A DNA stretch of 64,000 bases from Nematocida ironsii (Eukaryota > Microsporidia): assembly GCA_001642415.1 (NCBI GenBank), contig LTDK01000065.1, positions 1 through 64,000 on the forward strand, given 5' to 3'. Below are positions 45,578 to 54,300 of the stretch, one piece after another. Made by a program: the position numbers and the translations under genes. The stretch's first letter is position 1; each line of letters begins with the position of its first letter. Under the pieces are notes generated by a model. That model did not search any database. It had not been told where the DNA came from and saw only the letters and a list, made by a program, of their open reading frames with translations.

Positions 45578-45835
45578 TGCGTATTCCACATGTAATAAAC
45601 CTGTGCATATATTACAAATAGCCAAAAGTTTAATTTAATCGTTCAGTCCAACAAAGAGAACTCACTAACAAAAAGAATTAGTGCTAGAAAAAGACAAGTT
45701 GCCTATGAATATAGCAATAAAATGTAGTGATTTCTGGCCAGTCAGAAATGTAACACATATACATTTTATATTATAGCAGGTGCTTATACACTAGAAACAT
45801 TAGTGAATTATGTGAAATCAAAACCTAGACAAAAA

Positions 45836-46609
45836 TTAACATTCAGAAATATCAGAAGGAATGGTTTTACAAAATTTAAAAAGTTGTCGATCATTCTCTT
45901 CAGTGCCCTCGCCATATGTAGTATCATCTACACATGGCATTTCCATTAAAGAATTGTCCTTTGCAATACCCAAACAGTTTGGAGATTTTAGTATTTTAAA
46001 TTCTGAGCCTCCTTTGTAATAAGGAGGAGTTATTGCAAATCTATTCTTTGTACTGCTAAACCCATACAAAATAGCTTGGTTTCCCTTAGGCCCTCCTCCT
46101 ATATCAATTCTCTTTACATTCTCATAATATCCCGTGCTTAATTCTTTTCCAAGATTCGGGCTTTCTACACTACCTACAGAAAGAATTTCAGTGTAGACTC
46201 CTACACCATTTCCAAGCGATGAAACAATTGCAATAGGAAGAGGTTTTGAAAACCCATCCACCGCAGACACCCAATATTTCTTGTCATCTGTGCCTATAAA
46301 CCGCTTTGTACCTACATTATACAGATACCCAGCGTTAATCTTTTTACTGTAGAAGTTAATTTCTCTGCATTCATGCAGTTTTGGTGCTTTTGTTCTATGT
46401 GAAAACCCATAATCTGGCCGTCTTTCTTCATTATATCTAGAGTAGTAGTGATTACATGAGCTTGACTCTTGTGGCCTGTAATGATCGCGTCTGCCATATC
46501 TAGAATCATACAGTTGTACATATTGTATTCTTGCTCTCACTAGCAAGCTTTCTGAATGCAAAAAGGCGTTAAGAGCCATTCCTATGAGGATTGTTGCCAA
46601 TATTGTCAT
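45836..46609 (-). CDS. Secreted ricin-B-lectin-like protein 8 (257 aa)
   Basis: The signal peptide is TILATILIGMALNAFLHSES. The spacer is rich in Arg, Tyr, His and Ser (YDSRYGRRDHYRPQESSS), quite unlike the Gly/Pro spacer of its duplicate, gene 7. The trefoil has AGYLYNVGTKRFIGTD, then ITPPYYKGGSEFKIL and SPNCLGIAKDNSLMEMPCVD, ending RQLFKFCK. The two genes share the unusual ending DDTT.GEGTEENDRQLFKFC. Spacer replacement with domain conservation suggests that the spacer is under different or relaxed selection. Confidence 0.82.
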   Translation of the reverse strand: MTILATILIGMALNAFLHSESLLVRARIQYVQLYDSRYGRRDHYRPQESSSCNHYYSRYNEERRPDYGFSHRTKAPKLHECREINFYSKKINAGYLYNVGTKRFIGTDDKKYWVSAVDGFSKPLPIAIVSSLGNGVGVYTEILSVGSVESPNLGKELSTGYYENVKRIDIGGGPKGNQAILYGFSSTKNRFAITPPYYKGGSEFKILKSPNCLGIAKDNSLMEMPCVDDTTYGEGTEENDRQLFKFCKTIPSDISEC

Positions 46610-47575
46610 ACTAGATAGATTGTTTTGCTATATAACTACCACATGCTACATTGTTTGGTTTATACCTGCTTAAAATAGATCTTTCTTCTTTCGAATGCAA
46701 TCTTTTCATGCAAAACTAAATTTGTTTGAGCTTTTTTCTTTTTAGTTTTTTATTAGTGATGGTCTAATACCAAATATTCTGAAATTTAAAGATCAAAAGA
46801 ATTGTATTTCATAAATAAGTGCTATGTATGCCTGGCATTCCAAAAACACCCAAACTGCCTACTAGCATAGGATTAAATAGACCGGCCTAAAAAAATCCAT
46901 ACAAAACTCTGAATCTATAGACTGAGTATATTAGAAAAGAACTATATGTGCATACTGATTTTTTTATTTAGACTTCATATGGTATAAAATACTGATTTAT
47001 TTAAGCTATAGCCAGAAACAAAAAGTAAGCTAAAGACAAATCTTTAGCCACAATCGATTGCCTGCTTAAGTATAGAAAAAACTAAATTTAAATAGAAACT
47101 GTTTAACAAAAAGGAATAGGCCAGAATAAGCATAATAATAGAACGATCCTAATGGCCTCATACATTTGAAATATACACAGTTTCAAATCCAATAGAAAAT
47201 CATTCAGAACCATCATAATAGTATTTAAATATTATTTCTACTGTATTATTTCTGCACGCCTTCTATTGTGCAATACTAGAGCATGTATATAGTGTTTTTA
47301 GTATAAAATATCGTATAAAAATACTAAATTTACTCATAAAAATTCAAGTATATATTAGATACTTCTATCTAAATGAATATAATCGATTCTTTTTTCTTTT
47401 GTTTGAAATTAAAAATGAATTGGCCAAATGCGCTGTTTCATTCCACTCTGCTGTTCTATGGGCAGATTTTGGGCTGAATTTCTTTGACCTATTAATCAGA
47501 AAAAGACCAGCATAATAGATAGATCTAAATAATAGAAATGGCATAAATACGAAGCATAGTTACACATAAAGCTAT
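46610..47575. other. Intergenic, divergent, 0.97 kb
   Basis: This is the switch point of the array: genes to the left are on the minus strand, the next two on the plus strand. No gene is seen. Confidence 0.45.
46629..46635 (-). promoter_or_regulatory. TATA box of trefoil gene 8
   Basis: On the minus strand this is TTATATA, 20-26 bp before the ATG. Confidence 0.5.
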
Positions 47576-48439
47576 ATGTATAGCAAGAAGCAAGTTTGTA
47601 TGAACATGCGCTACAAGCTATATGCTTTTTTAAGTATATTATATACTGTAAGCGCGAGACTTTCAGACTTTTTATCTTGGGATTTTAGAACATCAAATTT
47701 TCACCCACATCCTCTACAAGATGACTCATCCTTTCGTAACGCAGTTGCAAATATCACTGATTTGCGTAAAGAGTCTATAGATATAATGAATGAAGGAAAG
47801 GAAAAGCCACCATATCCCAATAACGAAAGCCTAGTTTATCCAGGAGAAAATCACATGGGGTATTTGTATGTCCCATTTTTAAAAGCCCCGCTGGGAATCA
47901 GAAAGAAAGAGATTGGATATGATCCTGTGTTTGGTGTAGGCAGTGATTATGAAAAAGTTATGTTTTCTATCTACCATAAAGAAGATGCGCAGGACAGTCC
48001 TGTTGTTTTTCTTGTGAATAACAAAAATATTGCAAAAGAATTTGTTCATACATATAATATAGAAAACACCCCAAAGGCTGAATCTGTTCCGGGGCTGCAA
48101 AACAACAACCACAAGGTTTCAATAGGCCCGGGGCCTATGCTTAGTAAGTCATTTAAGATACTGGGAGTAAGTTCTAGATACAAAAACTATAGATTAAGGA
48201 ACAAAAAGGAGAAAGGCATGATAGGAAAAGCTGTTCATTTGTTTTCTCTTAGTCGTCAAATAAATAAGTACCAAGAATTTGCATTACAATCAGAATTAGA
48301 CCAGGAATTTGTATCTGTACCAGGAAAGGAATCACACGCCAAGTTTGTGTCTGAATTGAAATGCAATGAAAACCCAGAAATGTGTACTTTTATATGGGTC
48401 CCATACAAAGAGAAAAATAACATGCTTCGTTTATGGTGA
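47576..48439 (+). CDS. Secreted diverged trefoil-like protein 9 (287 aa)
   Basis: Three in-frame ATGs (47576, 47600, 47606) precede the hydrophobic core YKLYAFLSILYTVSA. The third gives the most typical signal peptide. The family motif is only partly kept (MGYLYVPFLKAPLGIRKK), and the last lobe reads ELKCNENPEMCTFIWVPYKE, where C..FIWV takes the place of RQLF.WV. Membership rests on motif position, size and location in the array rather than on strong similarity. Candidate TATA-like boxes exist for the first start (CATAAATA at 47542-47549) and for the third (TATATGTATA at 47574-47583). Confidence 0.68.
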   Translation: MYSKKQVCMNMRYKLYAFLSILYTVSARLSDFLSWDFRTSNFHPHPLQDDSSFRNAVANITDLRKESIDIMNEGKEKPPYPNNESLVYPGENHMGYLYVPFLKAPLGIRKKEIGYDPVFGVGSDYEKVMFSIYHKEDAQDSPVVFLVNNKNIAKEFVHTYNIENTPKAESVPGLQNNNHKVSIGPGPMLSKSFKILGVSSRYKNYRLRNKKEKGMIGKAVHLFSLSRQINKYQEFALQSELDQEFVSVPGKESHAKFVSELKCNENPEMCTFIWVPYKEKNNMLRLW

Positions 48440-48630
48440 TTACCCGCTATGTAGTTAGTCTCTATATTGTATAAAAATTACATTCGATCACAGATAATTT
48501 AGGCGAATTAGATGGCTAAAATTAAATAAATAACTTGTATTAAACGCTTTGGTCTTTGGCATAGGTCATTACCGGTCTTACATTGTTTGATATGATCATT
48601 CTGAAACATTGTTTAAGCATTCATATGATT

Positions 48631-48640
48631 TTATACATAG
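48631..48640 (+). promoter_or_regulatory. TATA-like box of trefoil gene 10
   Basis: TTATACATAG, 23-32 bp before the ATG. Confidence 0.4.
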
Positions 48641-48662
48641 TAAATCATAAATCGAAACACGC

Positions 48663-49970
48663 ATGCGTACTAACACACTGCCACTACTACTTTTTTTCTT
48701 ATACGAATCACTTGCTATAGCATTGCCCCGTACATATGAATCAACCGGTCTACCTACTCAGGGACTTTTATATAACTACGGATCATATGGATTTGTGTCA
48801 ACGCCCAAAATATTTGAAGGAGTTCCTATGGGGAATCTTATTGTGATAGGAAGGGATGATGACATTAAGCTAGGAATATCATTATTCCAGCCGATAAAAA
48901 TGGTTCCTGTATATAATTTAAAAGTAACCCCTGCCAAATTGGCGGGTGACAAAAAAGCAGGCAATTCATCAGAACAAGTCCTCTCCATGACACCGCTGGG
49001 AATGCTTACTAAGCTTCCATATGACGAGAGAAATCCACTTCAGTATTTTACAATACTACTTGCCAAAAACTTCCCTGGATATTTCAGAATAATATCCTCT
49101 ACCGGACTTTGTCTAACCCCAAATAGAAAACAATTATTAACACTGTCGCTATGCTGGAATGAAAATAGCCGAGTGATTACAAAACAGCTTTTTAAAATGT
49201 ATAAAAAGGATAATGACGACAAAAACTCAGATCCTATCTATCTTCAAAAGGGAATATCGCCATATTACTTTAGAGGATGTGCACCATGCACCCGTTCTAT
49301 TCCAGACCCATCAAATGGAGAGTATATACTTGTTAATAGCAAGTACTGTGAAGAGAACTGTGGAAAAAACCAACAGCCTAATCCAAATGAAAAGCCAGAA
49401 AACCTACACGTTCCAAACCCTCCGCATCAACAACAAAACTCTTCTGGTGGGCAGCAATCATCACCCTCTTCTGGTGGACAACAGTCATCTCCTTCTTCTG
49501 GTGGACAGCAATCATCACCCTCTTCTAGTGGACAGCAATCATCTCCTTCTTCTGGTGGACAGCAATCATCTCCTTCTTCTGGTGGACAGCAATCATCTCC
49601 TTCTTCTGGTGGACAACAATCATCACCCTCTTCTGGTGGACAACAGTCATCTCCTTCTTCTGGTGGACAACAATCATCACCATCATCACAATACAATCCA
49701 AGCGAGCCTAATAATTCATCGCAAAATTCCGCCCAGCCAGAGCACCAGTCCAACCCAACCCCAGGTTCTGAATCATCTCCATCTTCTCAGCCAGCAGCAG
49801 ATGGTGAGCAGCCCTCTTCTCATCCAGGAGAAATTGTAGAGCATTCATCTTCTGAGCCAAAAACAACCACTGAAGAGATAACTTCTACTGATCCTAATAA
49901 TCCAGGAAAAACAACCATAACAACCACCACTAGCTCTAGTAGTTCTCGTCGTGTACGGCCTATGGCTTAA
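48663..49970 (+). CDS. Secreted trefoil protein 10 with nine-fold Ser/Gln repeat (435 aa)
   Basis: The signal peptide is LPLLLFFLYESLAIALP. The trefoil (residues about 30-185) starts with GLLYNYGSYGFVSTP and has a last lobe TGLCLTPNRKQLLTLSLCWN with TKQLFKMYKK. A Cys-containing linker (RGCAPCTRSIPDPS...YCEENCGKN) follows. Then nine near-perfect copies of SSGGQQSSP (one reads SSSGQQSSP), a Ser/Pro/Asn-rich stretch and a Thr/Ser-rich C-terminus ending SSSSSRRVRPMA. The Ser/Thr density suggests heavy O-glycosylation, by analogy with spore wall and polar tube proteins. A TATA-like TTATACATAG lies 23-32 bp upstream. Confidence 0.82.
   Translation: MRTNTLPLLLFFLYESLAIALPRTYESTGLPTQGLLYNYGSYGFVSTPKIFEGVPMGNLIVIGRDDDIKLGISLFQPIKMVPVYNLKVTPAKLAGDKKAGNSSEQVLSMTPLGMLTKLPYDERNPLQYFTILLAKNFPGYFRIISSTGLCLTPNRKQLLTLSLCWNENSRVITKQLFKMYKKDNDDKNSDPIYLQKGISPYYFRGCAPCTRSIPDPSNGEYILVNSKYCEENCGKNQQPNPNEKPENLHVPNPPHQQQNSSGGQQSSPSSGGQQSSPSSGGQQSSPSSSGQQSSPSSGGQQSSPSSGGQQSSPSSGGQQSSPSSGGQQSSPSSGGQQSSPSSQYNPSEPNNSSQNSAQPEHQSNPTPGSESSPSSQPAADGEQPSSHPGEIVEHSSSEPKTTTEEITSTDPNNPGKTTITTTTSSSSSRRVRPMA
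49440..49682 (+). repeat. 27-bp tandem repeat, nine copies
   Basis: The unit begins TCTTCTGGTGGACAGCAATC and encodes SSGGQQSSP. Copies differ only at a few, mostly synonymous, positions (CAG/CAA, CCC/CCT), and one copy has Gly to Ser. The high identity between copies points to recent expansion or homogenisation. Confidence 0.95.
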
Positions 49971-50107
49971 ATTATATAGGCCTTTATATGTTATAAAATA
50001 GTTGTAAAATATATGGATTTATATTTTAGTTATAAGAAACTCATTAAATAAGACTCGCTGTACATAATTATAGTAAAATAAATAATCCATTCGTTTATCT
50101 GTCTTAT

Positions 50108-50491
50108 ATGAAGAAAGAAGCATTGAGGTCCTTACTTCTTTATGAATTTAGATGTGGAAGAACACCAATAGAAGCCACTAAAAACATCAATATATCTCAA
50201 CCAGAACAGATAATAACCTTCTCTACGGTTAAAAGATGGTTTTCTAAATTTTCAACAGGAGACATTTCTTTATCTGACAAAAGCAGGTCGGGCCGGCCGT
50301 CCAAGGTTAATCTGCAACGGCTAGAAGAATTAGTTAAAGATAATCCTTCTGCTACATGCGATGTGCTTGCATCTCAGATGGGCATAAGCAGATCAACCAT
50401 ACAAAAACAGCTACGAAAGTTAGGTCATAAAAAAAGATTCTTTAACTGGAAGTGTTCTATCTCCCAGTGCTGTGTAAATGAGACTAAATAA
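50108..50491 (+). CDS. Lone mariner-type helix-turn-helix protein (127 aa)
   Basis: The product matches the DNA-binding half of mariner transposases: an N-terminal helix-turn-helix (LRSLLLYEFRCGRTPIEATK, then VKRWFSKFSTGDISLSDKSR), the diagnostic linker SGRPSKVNLQRLEELVKDNP, and a second helix-turn-helix (TCDVLASQMGISRSTIQKQL, then RKLGHKKR). It stops where a mariner transposase would enter its DDD/DDE catalytic domain (near the position of the WVPHEL motif). No catalytic remnant is seen in the 800 bp downstream, and no terminal inverted repeats were found. The ORF itself is intact, which allows a domesticated DNA-binding protein as well as a truncated transposon. It sits between two host-interface genes. 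Confidence 0.8.
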   Translation: MKKEALRSLLLYEFRCGRTPIEATKNINISQPEQIITFSTVKRWFSKFSTGDISLSDKSRSGRPSKVNLQRLEELVKDNPSATCDVLASQMGISRSTIQKQLRKLGHKKRFFNWKCSISQCCVNETK

Positions 50492-51312
50492 AAAGTGTAC
50501 AGTTATATACATCCAATTATAAATAAAGCCTCTTAATATCTTGTTATTTTGAAATATACCTGTAAATACATCCTAATAGTATGTTATAGAAATAATTAGT
50601 TGGCTATTCTAAATATTAAGAAATAACTATTATTAATATTGTAAGAATAGTATTAAATATATAAAAGAGAATAGAACATAAGAAAGTAGAATAAAGTGTA
50701 AAGAGAAAGCAAGAAATAACATGAATAATAAAGCAGAAATATATACAATACTAGGCACAGCAATATATAACTTCTGCTGGTTTGGGTATTCAGATTCAGA
50801 ATAGCAAACAAAAAGATTATATTGAAGTGTCAAAAGAATAAGTGACAGCTTTTATGATCGAAAGTAGTCTATATAAGGACAGTGCGGATTAGATAAATAA
50901 CAAGTTTTCGTATTTCTAAGCCTTCAAGAAAAAACAGCTACTCCAATAAACTATAAACCAATAGAATAAAAAAAGCTAACAAAAATGGTATTACAGTGTG
51001 ATATATTAAAAATAGAATTTAACATTAACTAATCATATACAGAAATACCTATATTTTATATAACCCGAGGTATAAATTACACTGTGATGCATTATAGGTA
51101 AATGATGTTAATGTTCTAAATGTTTACTGCTTAATTAGATAATTTCTGCTTCTATGAATATAATTTTAATGAATTTATATATTTTAGGGATATTCCTCTA
51201 ATAATAGTAAAGCTTACAAAAAATATTAAAAATTTGTATTTAAAAAAATCAACACAAGGAAAAGATTTAGAGATTAAAACATGAATATAAGCCTAAGAAT
51301 AAAATTAATTTT
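50492..51312. other. Intergenic with dispersed repeat copy C
   Basis: It contains repeat copy C (50774-50944), ATAACCCGAGG at 51059-51069 and a 12-codon upstream ORF (51281-51316). No other gene is seen. Confidence 0.5.
50774..50944 (+). repeat. Dispersed noncoding repeat with TATA, copy C
   Basis: CTGCTGGTTTGGGTATTCAG, then ATTCAGAATAGCAAAC, matches the opening of copy B. CTATATAAG follows at 50869-50877, and a tail TTCAAGAAAAAACAGCTA is shared with copy B. The spacing box-to-TATA is about 25 bp shorter than in copies A and B. Confidence 0.5.
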
Positions 51313-51316
51313 ATGA
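51281..51316 (+). other. Short upstream ORF overlapping the next start codon
   Basis: ATG 51281 opens a frame of 11 residues whose TGA overlaps the ATG of the 1131-aa gene as ATGA. If the transcript starts upstream of it, reinitiation could link the two. It may be chance. Confidence 0.2.
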
Positions 51317-54300
51317 AAATATTTGAAAATATATCTAAGGCAGCTACATTGGCACTCCCACTTATGGGTCTTTTAACTGATGGACTACCAACCACACGAA
51401 ACAACTTAAATAACCCTGGTCAGCAGCCTGCACTCTTACATAGTTCTGGAAGCATTGAGAATAGCACGGTAAGCTCTAGCAATATGTACAGTGCAGCCAG
51501 TAGCAATTTAAGAGATGGCCAGCAAAATCTAAATCTTGGGCACCCTGCACCGAGCACACTAATAAATAACCCAAGTGCCTATGCTAGCAGTCAAAATAAT
51601 CTTTCTAAAACTAGTTCTGAAAACAATCCGATAAATAGCCCAACTAGCCCTAAATCTAGTATACAGAATACTAAACCTACTAATATATGGAATTACGCAC
51701 TGGGTTCATATATACAATCCGAAAACTTTCTTTATAATATTATGAATATAATATATAGCAGCCCAGAAATAAAAAATACAATTACGCTACAAAATATTAA
51801 AAAAGAAATAGCAGACGCTAAGCATGTGATTTTGGATTTTAAAAATAAAGTTATAATCGGAAGAAGTAAACTTATGGCAGCCAAGTTTGATGAAAATATA
51901 AGCACTTTCAAGGGGGTCTATGGCCATTTTAAAAATAATTTTATCCAGCCAATATCAAAGACAATTGGATATTACTCAAATGAAATAAATAATGGCCACT
52001 ATGCTATAGAGAATCTAAATGTAGGAACAAAATTTGTAAACTATTTATCAGAAAATTATACAACGGCTTCCTTGGCCAATAAACAAATAGAATATAATAA
52101 AATACTGGAAATGTTCCCACAAGATATAGAAAAAATGCGATATACAAAAGGGATTATATTAAATATAGGAGAATTAATTTCAAATACTGCTATTATTTTA
52201 AAAGAAATTGGCAATACCATAAGCATAAATGAAGATATTAACAGCCCTTTAAATACTAATATTGATAGTCTTTTAGAGAAATCAGCAAACTTATTAAATA
52301 GTTTACAGTCATTTGATCCTAATAATTTAGACACTTGTATTAAAAGCCATAAAAATTTAATAAGTGAATTTAATGCAATAAGTAATATATATATAAATAT
52401 AGTAAAAGTTCTATCATCGGATGTAGATAATTATTTACATAAAATGGCTAAAGAAATAGTTAACTCGGAAAATTCTGCTGAAATTTTTAATGATATATCT
52501 AAAAAATGCATTAATTCTTTAAATTCTTTAGAGAACTCTCTTCAAACTGCCATGGAACAAAGTATAGTAAGTTTAAATAGAATTAATGAGCTAACTAAGA
52601 AACAAAATGACCCATACAATATCATTAAAAATAATCCAGAAATAGTAAATACAGACGACATAATAGCAGATTTACAAAAGAATTATAATACTATAGCTAA
52701 TAGGGATCTGGTGATAACACCCGCCAATCCTAGTAGTTCTTCTGCAAGTTCAAATAGCGAAAATCCAGCAGATTCGAAAAAAAATGAAACTGCTGTTCCA
52801 GAAAAGCCAGCCTCAGAAGATCCTAGCTCTAATTCACCTGCTGCAATCAATCCAGAAGATTCACCATCAGAAGACAATAATAATGATGGGCCCATGCATG
52901 CTATGCCAGAAGGCAATGATGAGGAAGCATCCCACCAAAATGCGCCGGAAAATAATAATAGCGAAACAGCGCCTCAAAATCCAACGGAAGGCAATGAAAA
53001 TGAGGAACCTACACACACTATACCCGAAAGAAATAATAACAAAACAACATCTCAAATTACACCAGAAGGCTCTGGAGGCAATGATAATGAATCTCCCCAC
53101 AAAAATACACCAGAAAACAATAATAACAAAACAAGACCCCAGAATACATCCGAAGGAGATAATAATGATGATAATGAATCTACCCACAAAAATACATCAG
53201 AAGGCAATGATAACAAAACACCTACACATACTATGTCTGAAGGAAATGATGCCGAAACGCATTCTCAAAATATGCCTGATAATAATGATAATGATGGGCC
53301 TACACATGCTATGTCTGAAGGTAGTGATAATGAATCCTCCCACAAAAATACACCAGAAGGCAATGATGGGCCTACACACACTATATCCAAAAATAATAAC
53401 GAAACAACAGCCCATCAAAATACACCTGAGAGCTCTGGAGGCAATGAAAATAAAGGGCCTACACACACTACATCAGAAGACAATAATAAAATAACACCAC
53501 AGATTACATCAGAAGACAATAATAACGAAATAACACCACAGAATACACCCAAAGGCTCTGAGGGCAATGATGAGAAAGCAGTCCACCAAATTACACCCGA
53601 AAGCAATAACAACGAAGCAGCACCTCAAAATGTAACGGAAGGCAATGATAACGAGACAACTACTCAAATTATACATGAAGGCTCTGGAGGCGATGATGAT
53701 GACGATGACGATGAAACTAGTGATAATACACAAATGCCCACAGTCAAAACTCTTGAAGAGCCAGTCACGCAAAAGACTGAACAAGAAAATAACTATGCGG
53801 ATTATATCTCAGAAGAAAAGCCTGTGCCCCCGCCCGCTTCTACTGAACCAGAACCAAAAGACACTTCAAAAACACCCATACAATCTCCTACTCCGGCTAT
53901 TACTAATCAAGAAGAAAACAATACACATGACGCACCTGTAAAAATACACGAAAACAAACCTTCCACTCAAGAAGATAGTAATAGACAGCCACTCACTACA
54001 GCCACTACAGGCTCTTCTACATCGCAGGAAAACAAAATACCCTCCCAAACACCTGCAATCTCTTCTGATGAAGATACTCTGCAAAAGAGCAGCAGCGCAG
54101 ACCCTGTTATACTCGAAAAAACGTCTGCTATACAAAAGAATACTCTGCCAACACCTGCTCTAAATCCTTCTTTAAATATAAATAAGCATGAAAGTGGCAG
54201 GCCCCAAGAAGCTCCCACCACTTCTAAATCACCTGAAGCACCCACTAAACCAAAAGATATTCCTACTATGGCACCAGAAAAAGCACCAACACCCACCACT

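Larger units (their letters stand above)
44938..45835. other. Intergenic, 0.9 kb
   Basis: No gene is seen. It holds a TAACCCGAAA motif (45512-45523) and a weak copy of repeat R (45541-45577). Confidence 0.45.

Noticed and set aside
49440..49682. CRISPR-like array (regular direct repeats)
   Set aside because: The repeats are contiguous with no unique spacers and encode a 9-residue unit in frame; the genome is eukaryotic.
49213..49839. 208-codon ORF in the +1 frame of the Ser/Gln repeat gene
   Set aside because: It is a product of the 27-bp repeat being open in several frames; the composition (His/Leu runs) is not protein-like, and the main frame has a signal peptide and trefoil.
34647..50000. 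Possible ribosome-inactivating toxin genes because of ricin-like domains
   Set aside because: Only the lectin-type beta-trefoil is present. No A-chain catalytic domain was seen in any of the proteins.
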